Positions 1 through 10,919 are shown, numbered from the stretch's first letter. The stretch is 64,000 bases of DNA from Lentinus brumalis (GCA_001792895.1 MARA01000005.1:1-64000), one strand, 5' to 3'. Numbers and translations: made by a program. The notes: generated by a model not told the origin, from the sequence alone.

Positions 1-1773
1 ACAAGCAGGTCAGCGCGGGAACATAATAGACTTGGCAAGTGATCTTACCGTTCGCCTTTCTGAAGATCTCCGACTGAACACGGCCGTCTGAGTCCATGTC
101 GAGCACAGTCGACAGCACCAATGCCCGTCGCCGCGAGTGTTGCGCTATTTTTGAGGTTGGCGAGCTTGACGGCGTTGTGATTGTTGCAGTGAGCGTGCTT
201 CTCCGTCGGCATGTTACCGGTGGCCTCCAGAAATGCCTTGTACGCCTTATCCTCGACGACGTACGCGCACCCTGCGTTCATGCTGGGGTCGTTCGCCTCC
301 GTCGAGACCTTCTTTCGCTTGAGGCGGAAGTTGGCGTCCAGGGAGATGAAGGTCTGATAAATCCATCTTGGGATGATAGTTAGTGGCTCGCACGCACGAG
401 TAAGCGCAGCATGACTTACCTCATCCACGCCGGCGCATGTTCCCAACCTTCGGGGAGATTCTTCCCCTCCTGAGGACAAGCAGGACATTCGACAGCACAT
501 TCACCGGCGACTGTCGCCTTGACGCCTCCCGGAGCGTGGCCGCGGCCGCCGCGCTTCATCATCTTGAGGTGGCGCCACTGCCTCGCCATGAGCATGAAAG
601 AGGGGTAGCGATCCTACAGCAAACATGTCATTCAATGTGCGTGAGGCTCATGAGAGATACATACCTTCGATGGCACAACACCGGTGTTCTCCGTGCGCCG
701 AGATAATGTTGTATAATATTCCCAACCCGACACCTTCGACTGCGTAGACATGAGATGGAAGTCTTCGAGTAGGCGGAACGTAGCAGCCGTCCGGGGGTCG
801 GTATAGGTCGCGGGATACCAGCGTGCACGGAGTAGTTGGACGTTGTGGGGGAGAGCTCGCTGGCAGCCACAGAAGTCCACCGCGAGCTCGTGGATTCCGG
901 ACACGTCGAGGACGACAAAGTCATCCGCAAATGCTCTCTTGGGGTTCCAGCACCTGTCTCCGGGCTCGTGGCCGAGCTGGACGCGCAGGCCGAGAGCCTT
1001 GAGGCTGGCACGTCGGAACCATCCAGCCGGCAGCCATTCCTGAGGAGTCGTCAGCATTTGCCAATGAGCGGCACCATGAGAGCAGTCCGTGCACGTACCT
1101 TGATGCGGTGAAGAGGGTTAGACGCGTGGTCGGCAGTGATGCATCCTGCGCAGAACATCGACGTGTTCGCGCAGTCGTCGCAGCGATAGAAGGCGCAGCG
1201 AGCCTGGCCACATCGAGAGCAGATGGCGCCAGTGTGCTCCCCACGTCCTTCCAGACGCAGCAATTCGGCAAGGTATTCGTCGACGTGCGGCGCCCAGATG
1301 AGTAAGGGGCGGTCCTGCGCAGTCGTGTTCAGAGCGGCGTGACCGTATAGGAAGTAGAGGACTCACCGCTGCCGTGCGAGCACGAGGGACGGACTCGTCT
1401 GAAGGGCCGAACTGGTGGTTCTGGGCGTAAGAGTGATCGACGCCATCGTGATAGTCGCCAAAGTCGTCTTCAGACATGAACGGAACGGTGGGAGGCGCGG
1501 GTGGTGGCGCAGAGCTCGAGCGAGGACGCTTGGCCGTGTCCTGGGGTAGCTCACATAGGATGTCTGGGTGGAGGGGCGATGGCCGGCATAGCAGTAGTCG
1601 ACGTGGCGATGGCGCTCGTTCGGGACAGGTGTTGCAGACGCACGTTCCACGCGTTCTTCTGCATCGTCGTCGTCGTCGAAGGTGTACCGAGTGCCATGCT
1701 TGCCATCCTTGCAGCGTTTCACCATGCTGGCCACGCTGGCGACCCAACGGCGGAGGCGTTTGAGCTTGGCCAT
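1..1773 (-). CDS. KDZ-family transposase with CxC2 cysteine cluster (5' part; runs off the left edge)
   Basis: Likely transposase of a Kyakuja-Dileera-Zisupton (KDZ) DNA transposon, acting on its own element in the nucleus. Exons read by splice sites: 1367-1773, 1099-1314, 665-1039, 420-613, 49-366, then off the window. The start is the ATG at 1773, followed by a basic stretch and an Asp run. Exon 2 holds the cysteine cluster (CSRCGQ, YRCDDC, FCAGCI, HASNPLHRI). Exon 3 has the CxC2 signature (SLKALGLRVQLGH, DVSGIHELAVDFCGC, LLRARWYPAT, RTAATFRLLE). Exons 4-5 match the start of the KDZ catalytic region (ECAVECPACPQEGKNLPEGWE, FISLDANFRLKRK, VDCARHGLRRPCSVGDLQKG). In exon 1 the frame changes at the G run 1543-1546; one extra C on the coding strand would join both halves. 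Whether the rest of the catalytic domain is intact cannot be seen. Confidence 0.85.
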
Positions 1774-2104
1774 GGCGCGGGATGGGAGAGGTGGGAATAA
1801 AAGGGCGAGCACCGTGGGTTGAACCCTTTTGAGAGCAGATCCTCATCAGCCCCAGCCCTTGCTCGACGTCCGTCCGAGCGGAGAGAAGTGCACGTACTTT
1901 GTCTGTAAGGGAATTACTCTACCCTCCACACGGCGCATGCCGGGATGCGCCATGCGTGTTGCACTCTACCGACCGTCTTGGGAGAAGGAATGGATTAGTT
2001 GAGAGACAAAATGACTGTTAGAGCACTGACCATCATACAGATCCGCGCCTTCGTGCGTGCCGTGCGGCGACACGAGCTTTGGGACCATCTTGGCTGAGAA
2101 ACAC

Positions 2105-2512
2105 CTATACCGCCGTGCAGGATGTGGTCAGTGCCGCTGCTTGAGGGGTGCTGGGCAGGTTGAGACTCACTGCAGTGGGAGGAGGGTGAGGAGCAGTGTC
2201 GAAGCGATGGGAGAGAGCACAGTAGAGGAGAGTGTTGATGTGCTGGCCAAAAGCGCGCAAATTCTCGAGATAGACACCAGCGCTGATTCCCACGTCCCTG
2301 AGGGAGCCAATCAGGAGCCGTTTAACTATGTATGAGAAAGTGGGACATGAGACAAACATACGAATAACATGCTCCCAAGCTCTCGCACATTCGCCAGATC
2401 TTGGATGAGGTTTCCAGCAGTCATTACGCGTATATTGGTGCCACATGCCGCTTGGTTGGAGTTGGTCGGTTGGTGCACTCGGAATCGGCTGTAGGAGCGG
2501 TATAAAGTCCAT
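2105..2512 (-). CDS. possible small spliced hypothetical gene
   Basis: An open frame on the minus strand between the KDZ gene and the next gene. A GTATG donor and CATAG acceptor near 2330-2360 would remove a short intron and join a Trp/His-rich segment (KPHPRSGECARAWEHVIR) to KRLLIGSLRDVGISAGVYLE. A GTGAGT donor near 2172 may lead to further exons towards 2040. I do not recognise the product. It could equally be a decayed part of the neighbouring transposon. The rest of 1774-2681 shows nothing else I can support. Confidence 0.25.
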   Translation of the reverse strand: MDFIPLLQPIPSAPTDQLQPSGMWHQYTRNDCWKPHPRSGECARAWEHVIRMFVSCPTFSYIVKRLLIGSLRDVGISAGVYLENLRAFGQHINTLLYCALSHRFDTAPHPPPTAVSLNLPSTPQAAALTTSCTAV

Positions 2513-2681
2513 GTGTAACCCTGCCTATCCTAGATCGCCGGACGTATGCCGCCCTCCTCAAAGTGATGTCCGGGGTGCAAGGTCGATACACTTGGCCCAC
2601 TCTTAAACGATGCATATGTGACGCATATCAGTATCGAATAGCCCTGAGGAGAGCGTGACAGTCAGATGAGTGGTTACAATG

Positions 2682-3436
2682 CTAGGAATCCATACGACTA
2701 CGCATCTCCTTGACCATCCTCTGCCAGGGGAGCTCTTTGTTCCTGTATGCAAGCTCATATATGCCTAAGCCTTGCTTGCGACACTCCCACTCCTCCCCAA
2801 GCATCAGCGCGACCTTCGCGCCCCAGACCAAGTACAGATCATGGATGTACTCTGTGTCCTCAACCAAGCCCGCGATGCCCGCATCTCTGGCACACACCCA
2901 TGCATCGCGTCGCATGCTGATCTCTTGCACGAGCTCGGCTTCCACAGCAGACTCGTCCAGGTCCGACACCTTCCAGCTCTCCATGCGTGCCCGGGCAACC
3001 TCGATGATGTTGTGGTAGATCACAGTCGAAACCCGGGCCGAGCGGTCGTCCCAGCGCCCTCTTTCCTCTTTGGTGAGAGAAGTATAGACCCTTCTCTCGG
3101 GGAAGACGAAGGCATAAGGATGGCTACCAAGCCCAAGCTCCAAGCCCTGCTGCCCTCCTGCGAACAAGAAGGAAGCGTGCCGGAATGAGCGTGCGTACCG
3201 CCGCATGTCCGGTGGCAGGTCTATCCCGAGCAACGTGTCTCTGGCCTGCTTGCATTTCGTGTAGTGCCGTGCGCTGGCCGTGCTGCGTGCTGCTTGGCCA
3301 CTGACAAGATCTCAGGCAAAGCACACTGCGACATGTTTGAGGTAACTAACCTCGGGGTCTGGGCATACCGTCGAACGGCAGCCTGCCACGCAGCTAGGCG
3401 CGCCTCAGAGGTCTGATATCGGGGTGCGCGGCCCAT
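2682..3436 (-). CDS. hypothetical protein, 234 aa, two exons
   Basis: Uncharacterised. Exon 1 is 3351-3436 and exon 2 is 2682-3300, joined over a 49-base intron with GTTAGT donor and CAG acceptor; the splice keeps frame and gives 234 residues. The N-terminus (MGRAPRYQTSEARLAAWQ, then YAQTP, then a basic CKQARD stretch) resembles short basic N-termini common in uncharacterised Agaricomycete proteins; this is from memory. The middle is mixed charge and probably helical. The C-terminus has conserved-looking Trp/Tyr/Cys residues (IHDLYLVWGAKVALMLGEEW, ECRKQGLGIYELAYRN). No signal peptide, membrane segment or enzyme motif is visible. It is transcribed in the same direction as the gene at 3681-4817, upstream of it on this strand. 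Confidence 0.6.
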
Positions 3437-3680
3437 GATGGGTGGTCGAGGGGCGGTTCCAGACAGAGTGCATTATAAATAATAAGGGCCACACAGCCAC
3501 GTTGGCATTCAAAGTCCGAACGTACAGATCTGGGTTACACAAGGATATACACGGGACAGTGTCGCAAGAGCGAGAGGCACAGAGACCAGAATAGAAACAA
3601 ACACACAGCAAGCCACAACAGAACATACGGACACACGATTCAGCACGATCAGCAAGGAGACCGAGACGACAACATGACAT

Positions 3681-4817
3681 CTATGAGTACGGTGGCCTGT
3701 TCGGAACAAGGACCCCGAACATTTCCCAGCGGGAACACTTACGCGTTGGGGGAACACAAGACCACACCGGGAATCGCGAGCTGCGCGACGAAGCTCTCGA
3801 TCGCGGCGTTGCGCGAGGTTGCGCTGCAAGCGGAGTTGTTCTTGACCGTGTCAGTCGCACGCCGCATCTGGTGGCTGAAGACCCAAGTCAGCGGCTCAGT
3901 TCCCATGTGTGCGCCACGCCTTGACTAACCTGTTGTCAAACACTCCGACGCGTCAGCCCACGGTCACAACATACCAGGTGGTCGAGTTACTCTCCGGAGC
4001 AATCCACGGCTGCATTGGGTCACGCGCCGGATCGAAGGGTCCGAGGTGGGACGTGGCAGTCGCTGCGGGGACAGGGGCGGGAGCGGGAGCTGGGACGCAG
4101 CAGGAGCGGGAGCCGGGGCAACGACAGGAGCGGGAGCCGGGGCAACGACAGGAGCGGGAGCCGGGGCAGCGACAGGAGCGGGAGCCGGGGCTGCAGCGGC
4201 AACCGGGGCAGGGGCAGGGGCTGCAGCGGGAGCAGCGGCAGGAGGAGCAGCGGCAGGAGGAGTGGCTGTAGCCGGGGCAACGTGGGTCGGCGGCGTGCGA
4301 CGAAGCGTGTGGGACGAGCTGCCCCAGGAGGGGTAATAAGGAAGGCCACGCCGCATGGTGGCGTCGCGGCGAGCGTCAGCGTAGTCCACGTCAACCTCTT
4401 CGTCCGAAACGGCAACGGCAGCGCGAGACCCAGATGCAGCCGGGGCAGGGGCCGAGGGGCCCTCGGAGCTCAAGAGGCGTCGAAGACTCCGCACGAGCGA
4501 CTCCTCGTCAGGCGGGCTGGCGTCCGAGCCGAACGCCATAACCTCTTCGCCTGAGGGTGTCATATCAGTAACGGAGGCAGCAGGAGGGGGCACATGGTCA
4601 CTTACCACGCAAGGCAAATGCTAGGAACTGGACGCAGAGGTACATCCGTGCATCGCGGTCAGGGTGGTCACCTGTTGCGCGGTCAGTGGCCATCGACGTG
4701 GAGAGAGAGAGAGCACGCACTAGCGTCCTCTTGGAGAAGGCGCAAGAGGGCGCGTAGCAGCTGTGAGCCGCGAGTGTTGGGGTCGGCGGCACCTGTGGGG
4801 CGGGACTGTGTAGCCAT
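3681..4817 (-). CDS. hypothetical protein with Pro-Ala octapeptide repeats
   Basis: Uncharacterised. Exons by splice sites: 4721-4817, 4606-4671, about 3980-4550, about 3748-3873 and a short last exon ending at 3681. The ATG at 4817 opens MATQSRPTGAADPNTRGSQL. Exon 2 continues with DHPDRDARMYLCVQFLAFALR. Exon 3 is acidic (SDEEVDVDYADARRD), then holds a long Pro-Ala-Val tract encoded by a 24-base repeat, then SHLGPFDPARDPMQPWIAPE. The final exons encode HQMRRATDTVKNNSACSATS and AIESFVAQLAIPGVVLC. The frame before and after the Pro-Ala tract differs by one base near 4095, where one extra C on the coding strand restores Pro-Ala coding. Divergent from the gene at 5219, with 401 bases between the starts. 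Function unknown. Confidence 0.5.
4085..4258. repeat. 24-base coding minisatellite (Pro-Ala-Val octapeptides)
   Basis: Three to four near-identical 24-base units (core gacaggagcgggagccgggg), followed by degenerate GGAGCA-type units. Read on the minus strand they give APAPAPVV-like octapeptides. The unit is a multiple of three, so copy-number changes would keep the frame. Confidence 0.85.
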
Positions 4818-5218
4818 TGCGAATGAGCAGTGAGAGACGCGGACGAGGAGCGGAGGGAAGATGATACTTACCGTCGAGCGACAGAGGCGGATACTTTATG
4901 GGCAGAGGCAAGGAGTGCAACTGATAGGCGCGCGACCGCCAATTTCGCTCGTGGCATTCCGTGGGCGCCTTCCGTGGTTGTTATGTTAATTCCTCCTCTG
5001 TTTGCATCGACCTCAGACGGCACGTACGTGCTTCGCTCAGGCTCTTCGCCCAATGATTCTCGCTGCGTGGGCCCTCTGCTGTTCTCTCCGATTCCATCCC
5101 GGCTTGCGTGCGATTGGCTGCTGTGCTCGCAGAACCTGGCCATGGCCATCTTCCCATTTTTCGCCCACTCTCCCCGTTTGCCGACGCCTCTACACCGCCT
5201 GCAGAACTCTCACTGACT
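4818..5218. promoter_or_regulatory. divergent intergenic promoter region
   Basis: 401 bases between two divergently transcribed start codons (4817 minus, 5219 plus). It must hold the 5' control regions of both genes. I see no clear TATA box. A pyrimidine-rich stretch (about 5140-5215) precedes the plus-strand start, as is common in fungal promoters. Confidence 0.4.
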
Positions 5219-7481
5219 ATGGCACCCCGCAAGTGGTCTTCAGGTGAACAATGGGACTGGCTCCTCAACCTGACATCCGAATGGCGCAATGCCCAGAAAA
5301 GCAACACCACGACGCCGTGGCTCGCGAGCACATGGCACGAGTGGTTCATCAGGTGGTGTGAGGAGGACGCCGAGTTTGGGAAGGGGGAGTGGCACAGGCC
5401 GTTCACGCTCGAGGAGGCCGAGCGACTCGCTAAGGCGATAGAAGTCAGGAAGGTGGTAAGTTCATGTCATCTGGTCTGCGGCACTCGCTTGTCTGCGATG
5501 TATCGCGCTCAGTAGTCTGCCAGCATGCTCACGCGAGGCTCTACGACACATAGCAAATCCAAACGTGGTATCACAACCACGGGCACAAGAACCCCGGCCA
5601 AACGAAGACCGTGAAAGCGAGCGCACCCGAGAACATCCCTCGCGTCAAGAACACGCGTGCCCTCCAGGAGATCGAGATTTATTCCAAGCGCTTCTACAAG
5701 TCGAAGGTACAGAGCAAGGTCAAGGCCGAGCTCAGGAGGATCGCGGCAGAGCGCGGCATCCAGAAGTTGCCTCGGGAGGAGCGTCTCGCTATCGTCAGGA
5801 CCTTCACCGCGGACGCGTTCGAGGAGGAGCCCGATGACATCAAGCGCGAGATTGCCGCGGCTGCCACCGAGGACAAGGCGCGCTCTCATGCGCTTGTGGA
5901 GGCGGCGAAGAATCCCTCCATCGACACCACGGTTGAGCGCACCCCGGAGGAGTACCAGCAGTGAGTCCCGTGGCATGCCATGTTCATGAACGCGTCTCAA
6001 CCATGTTCAGTGCCATCGACCACGGTCCCGTGAACCTCCGGCGCGCAATCGCCCCATACGCGTACACAATGGGCTGTTGTATAACGGTGATCGTGTCCGG
6101 ACCCATGCCGGACCAGGGCGGCGCGATTGGCTCGTTCGCGTGCGTTACCCTTTCTATCTCTCTCGCTGCGCACTGAGCACTGACACATCCGTGATGTAGC
6201 GTTCATGAAGGAACCAATCTCCTGGGCCACAACTTTGCGCAGATAACACCCAATTTCCGAGATGCTTTCGCACGCCCGCATGTCCAATTTGCCAAGGGTG
6301 TTTATCGTGAGTCCCTATTCGTGTTTGCGCGTGAGTATGTCTGACATACGGTGCCAGCCGAAGACGTCCGTAGCAGACGTGCACTTCCGTCGTCCGTAAC
6401 AGGCATCTTGGTGCCCAACGCGGATGCCCCAGGACCTTCCGCGACTGCCTCACCTGCTCCACTGCCTGTTCCAGTCCTTCCACGCGTAGTGGCCACGCCC
6501 CAGATCATCCTCGACGAGCGTGACAAGGTCACACGGCCATGCCGCCCTCCCAGCCCTGGCCCGTCGTTGCTGTCGCCTGCTGCACCGCCGTCCAGTTTCC
6601 CTAGCCTCCCCGACCCTCTCGATCTCGACGCCCAGCTGTTGCACGATATCAACCTCTACTCGCTCAACTCGACGCAGGCGCTCAACATGCAGTTGCCTGG
6701 AATGGGTCACACAAACCTGCCGCTCCCGGACGGCAACCAACCGTTCGCGTACAATGAGTTCGGTGAAGGCGCCTCGTTCTCTGATATGCTGGGCGACATG
6801 TCATTTGCGCCAGCTGTGCCCGGGTCGGACACATACATCAAGTTCCCTGATCCGTTAGCCGGCCTCACCGTCCCGAATGCAACCACCAATTTTGGCCTGC
6901 CTGGTGCATCTGTGATCTCTTACCCCGATCTATCTGCCGGCCTCACCGTCCCGAACGCAGCCACCCCGTTCAACGCGTCAGCCGGCCTTACACTCCCCGG
7001 GCCCAGCGCCTTTCCCAACGTCACATCCTCTCTTCTGCAGTCGTTTTCGCCCTCGGCCGGGCTGTCTATGCAGGCGCATGTGCAGCCCGTTGTCGCGCTG
7101 CCTCCCGTGCAGATTGCCAGTGCGCAAACCGTCATCACGCCGACCCCGCCGCCTGCCATGCAGACTACCGCTGCGCAGGCCGTCACCGCGCCGCCTCCCA
7201 TGGAGATCACTGGTCCGCAGCCTGTTCAGGCCGATGGCGGTGGAGATGCGCCTGTGGCCGGGTTGGAGGAGACGACTGACGCGCCAGAGGGAGGCCGCAG
7301 GACCACTCGTGCACGTCGCGTCCCCAACAAGCCTGACGAGACCTGGCAAGCACGTCCTCGGGCAGCCGCAGGCAAGGAGAACAAGGATCTTTCAGGCACC
7401 AAGAAACGTGCCAGTGACAGCGATCCTGCTGACGATGGTGGGCCCAAGAAGCGGCGCAAGGCCATCAAGAGGAAGCCCTGA
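5219..7481 (+). CDS. uncharacterised 667-aa protein, Agaricomycete-type family, basic nuclear tail
   Basis: Five exons: 5219-5455, 5554-5960, 6011-6139, 6200-6306 and 6358-7481. All have GT...AG introns and keep frame, giving 667 residues. The N-terminus (MAPRKWSSGEQWDWLLNL) is Trp-rich. Exon 2 opens with QIQTWYHNHGHKN, like the WxxNH turn of a helix-turn-helix, then a Lys/Glu-rich helical part. Exons 3-4 form a compact segment (MGCCITVIVSGPMPDQGGAIG, VHEGTNLLGHNFAQITPNFRDAFARP). Exon 5 is Pro/Ala/Ser-rich and probably disordered, with three LTVPN-type repeats, and ends in KKRRKAIKRKP, a likely nuclear localisation signal. From memory this layout matches a large uncharacterised Agaricomycete family; I know no function. 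A transposon-linked or DNA-binding role is only inference. Confidence 0.7.
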
Positions 7482-7584
7482 GATCGCGCGCGGACTGTTC
7501 TGAACTTATCGCTCATGTACATAGTTCTTGTAACGGCGGCCTCCGAGCGCCTCGTACTTTAGCCTTGACTAGCCTGCTACATAA

Positions 7585-7700
7585 TTGCTCCCGCTATGTC
7601 GTCGTTCCCACTGTGTTGTTGTTCCCGCTATGTCACTGTTCCCGATATGTCGTCGTTTGCGCCGTTCCCGCTGTGTAGTGGTTCCTGCTGTGTTGTCCCT
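7585..7700. repeat. imperfect GTTCC(C)GCTRTGT tandem repeat
   Basis: About six degenerate units such as gttcccgctatgtc, gttcccgatatgtcg, gttcccgctgtgtag and gttcctgctgtgttg follow each other just downstream of the 7481 stop codon. Confidence 0.7.
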
Positions 7701-8117
7701 CTTGTGCAGTCCCCGTAAAATAATTATTGCTCTGTGTTATATTTATCGCTTGACTCGAGCGCGCCAGCCGTAAAGATGCGCAACCGTCGGTCTGCGTACA
7801 TTACAGTGAAGCTACTATGTATACGCTACTTATCGTTATGTAGGAGTCACCGAAATGGCGGCCAACCACAGCAAGGACTCGAGTTGCGTCACGGTGTCCT
7901 TGCCGAGCCTATGGTTGTTCGCTAATTCTGTCCCAGAATGATATGTCGCGGAACATGTGGTGGGACAACGCATCAGGTGGCCAGGAATATATGACGTACC
8001 TGCAGGAGAGCAGCAGAGCTGAGCAGCGCCAGCGATCAAGCAGGAAAGGCCGTCGAGTGTCACTCATACACATGCAGAGCAGGGAGAAAAAAGGGCGAGA
8101 AGGGCGGTATGGGGGAA

Positions 8118-8181
8118 GGCGGGGCGGGAGGGCGGGAGGGCGGGAGGGCGGGAGGGCGGGAGGGCGGGAGGGCGGGAGGGC
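8118..8181. repeat. (GGGCGGGA)n G-rich array, potential G-quadruplex
   Basis: About seven tandem copies of gggcggga on the plus strand. The dense GGG runs with 1-base spacers could fold as a G-quadruplex. Confidence 0.85.
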
Positions 8182-8689
8182 GCGGCAATGAGGATGGCCA
8201 GCAGCGAGGAAGCAGCTGCGTATCTAGGAGGCGGCAGAAGGGAGCCATAGACCGCGAGCAAGAAGCAGAAGGGTACAGCGAGGAGCGGGCAGCAGGTGGT
8301 GGTGAGCAGCGGGCGGTGAGCAGCGAGCGGCGGGTGCGCAGCGGCGGGTGCACGGCGCTTGCATGCCCAACCAGTTTCAGCCACCGTGGTAAACACAGCC
8401 AAATAGTGGCCAAAACACGGAAATACTGGATTTCGAACCCCGCCCTGCAAAGGCCCCAAAGCGTACGCGTTTGGCGGGGACGCATTGGGAAGGCGAAAGC
8501 GAGCGCGGTCGGGCAGCCCAAAGGGGGATGCATGCACCGTGCCCGATACGGAGGGGAGGGCGGGAGAGGAGCGGGGGCAGGTGAGGCGCCTTTTGCTTCC
8601 CAAAATGGGTGGGAAGTAGGCCGGAAAGGGGTAGACGCGGGGCCCCATGGCTGATGTATCCACCGTGCTCGGCCGTTATATCTAGAGAG

Positions 8690-9088
8690 GCCTCACTTAC
8701 TACAGAGGGCCATACATCGCCCTGGATCACTGGTTAGACAGTGGGGATATATCCTAACTACAGTATGGCCTGCAATGGACTACGTGATGTATCCGGACAA
8801 AGCTTGTGGCATACTGATCAAAGCCCACAGTGACTTCCACGTAAGTTAAATGTGGTCTATCATGCTCTGAAGCATTACTTAAGTCTCTTCGTTCTCCCAG
8901 AGAGCGATAGCAGCTGCGGGACTCGTTCCAGGTCATCTACATGAAGAGTAAGTTGCTCTTCGGCTATCTTCAGATGACGACATGCACAGACTACTTACCT
9001 TGATTTCTTGTGATGCAGTGAATACCAAGCATGCCAACCCCCCCGGCGGAGGCGCCGGCCCCCTGTGGGCTATATAGGACTCTGCTGA
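8690..9088 (+). pseudogene. NACHT locus D: solitary 3' exons of a NACHT-family gene
   Basis: Only the last exons of the NACHT family of this window remain. About 8790-8827 reads LIKAHSDFH followed by a GTAAGT donor, like AHSRFH in gene A and AHTDFH in gene B. About 8908-8950 reads AIAAAGLVPGHLHEE before a GTAAGT donor, matching AIIVAGFTPGHQCEE in gene A. After a GATGCAG acceptor the last exon reads DEYQACQ, then an Arg/Pro-rich tail and a TGA at 9086-9088; gene A has DEYAAYQERKRRR here. Upstream the frame is broken and no NACHT core is present. I infer a truncated copy left by segmental duplication. Confidence 0.65.
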
Positions 9089-10919
9089 AGCAAGAGAGGC
9101 CCCAACTCAGTGGACATTGAGTTCAGTGAGGATCATCCATTGATCTCGGACTGATGATCGAAATTTATTTCCTGCGTCGGCCCTGCGACTGGTTATCGTC
9201 AGGGGCCCCTAGTAGCCGGCCTCGTGCGGAAGAAACTCCATTGGCTTGTTTTGCGACCCGGAGTAACCGATCTTGTATAGTGTATGCGAGATCTTCAGTA
9301 GAATGTCAAAACAAAGCGAAACTCGCATTGTATCGCACACTCTTCGTGCACGCAACATCAAAGCCACCGCGCGTCATCCTCGAGCCTTCCTTCCGCTCGA
9401 TCATCATCTACTCCCAAAGAGCTCGGACGAACACACCGCCGTGCGTGGACGCTGTTGATACAGCTCCCATAATTCGGGAGCGGATGGTACGCGACGGAAG
9501 GTGTACCGACGTCGACGGAGGTCGCAGTCCTCGAAGCAGACAGGAAGTCGTTGCACTGAGACATCCGAGTAGGCCGACCTGAATTGTACGGGCATTGGTC
9601 GTACGCGTGATGACATGACGCGATCACTCACGCCTGCGACTTCCGTTCCTTTCGTATGGCACCAGGCTACGTACTTATGCGCGCGCAGGACACTTGCTAG
9701 CAATTTGGACTATGTCGAAGGGTGAAGCCACAACATGTATTGGCTGCTGTATTTTGACAGCCGCGTCAGACTTACTACAGCCCAGCCTCCGTCCATGGCG
9801 TGATCCCCATACAGACACACCTCGCTTTTTACGGCAGAAGAGCACGGCGTGAGCGTGCCCACTGCCATGAACGCACCGGCGACGACGATGAGCCGCGTGA
9901 CATGTTCCTTGTCCCACTGTCTTGAGATCCCGCCGCCCGACGGAGTACCGATGAGGGTTCCCAAGAATCGCAAGGACCGCACTTACAGTATGTCCGTCCA
10001 CCCAGTCACCTAGCCATCTTGCGCGAATTCTCTTACACACTGTGCCTGAGACTTGCTGTACTCTGGTACGGCGCGATGCCCGAGCGCGATGGTGAACAAC
10101 GGTCAAGCGACAACCTCGCCCGCCGATAAAATTCCAGATAGGCACCGCCAGAGATCGGAAGCAGCGCAGGACCAGCCTCCATGCTTTCCAATCACCGTGA
10201 GGAGGCGGGGATATGCGAGAGCGCGGAGCTTTGAGGCGGACCCGCTAGGATGAAATGACCGGGCGTACACACTCGAGGTCGCGGGCGACCGCCACATCAC
10301 ACTGGCCCCTCAGACCAGTGAGCCGCATGCGAGTATTACTCGGGCTTGTCGATGCCCTCCAGGCTGCAGGAGAGCGAGTTTCATTACACAGATGATAGAG
10401 ACTCGTATGTCCGCGGGAGACATTCGTCTGTCGCGTGGGTCGGAGATACGTAGCCCGGTCTGCTGAAGTTTTGGATAAACCTCTCCCGGACGATTTCAAG
10501 GGGCTGAGTCGGACGGACGGTAATTCCTGGGGATGGAAAAGAAGTAAAGCATGAGCATTTGTTTCAGAAGTTGTCGAGAACGCCAGCGATAGAACATACT
10601 GGCGAGTCAAACCACCTGGCGGGCCGGACTCCTGCTCGAGCGACGGAGCGTACTGAGGCAGTCCGACCGTCTCTCTTCTGGTCCAGCCAGTTCGTCTACG
10701 ACCCTCGGACGGTCGGACTGTCGGATTGTTGACTATGAATGAGGCAGCCGCCTTGCTATGGGATGGTGTCCGAGCGAACGAGGCGATCTCGAGAGAGAGA
10801 AGAATAAGCAGGCACCTTTTTCGGAACGCAGAAGTCCGGGACAGTGGGCGTATTGCGACATGACTGGAGACATGAACACGAGCATGCATGAGAGACATGG
10901 GGTGGAAGAGAGAGGCCAC
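9089..10919. other. no confident gene (apart from the MFS remnant)
   Basis: Apart from the transporter remnant at 9836-9982 I see only short open frames without recognisable motifs. By position this matches the 20576-21103 spacer of the intact locus, but I could not align the two by eye. Confidence 0.4.
9836..9982 (-). pseudogene. remnant of the last exon of an MCT-like MFS transporter
   Basis: The minus strand reads FLGTLIGTPSGGG, HVTRLIVVAGAFMAVGTLT. This is clearly related to the last exon of the transporter at 21104-22918 (FLAVATLIGTPTAGA, HFTRLIIFSGALMAAGTLT). No other transporter exon could be found next to it. It lies tail to tail with NACHT locus D, the same relation as gene A to the intact transporter. 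Confidence 0.75.

Larger units (their letters stand above)
7482..8689. other. gene-poor stretch with simple repeats
   Basis: No convincing gene. Holds GTTCCCGCTGTGT-like imperfect repeats (7585-7700), a G-rich array (8118-8181) and GC-rich flanks whose long open frames come from base composition. Confidence 0.6.

Noticed and set aside
3964..4617. A single unspliced 217-codon gene
   Set aside because: Its start lies in an intron of the spliced model, and its last part switches away from the frame that encodes the sensible FDPARDPMQPW segment.
8430..8460. tRNA-like T-loop (reverse strand GGTTCGAA)
   Set aside because: The stem does not pair and no anticodon or acceptor arm can be folded. No tRNA was found anywhere in the window.
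8060..8663. Long open frames of about 150-200 codons on both strands
   Set aside because: They are produced by the GGGCGGGA array and surrounding GC-rich sequence; no start context, splice sites or protein-like composition.
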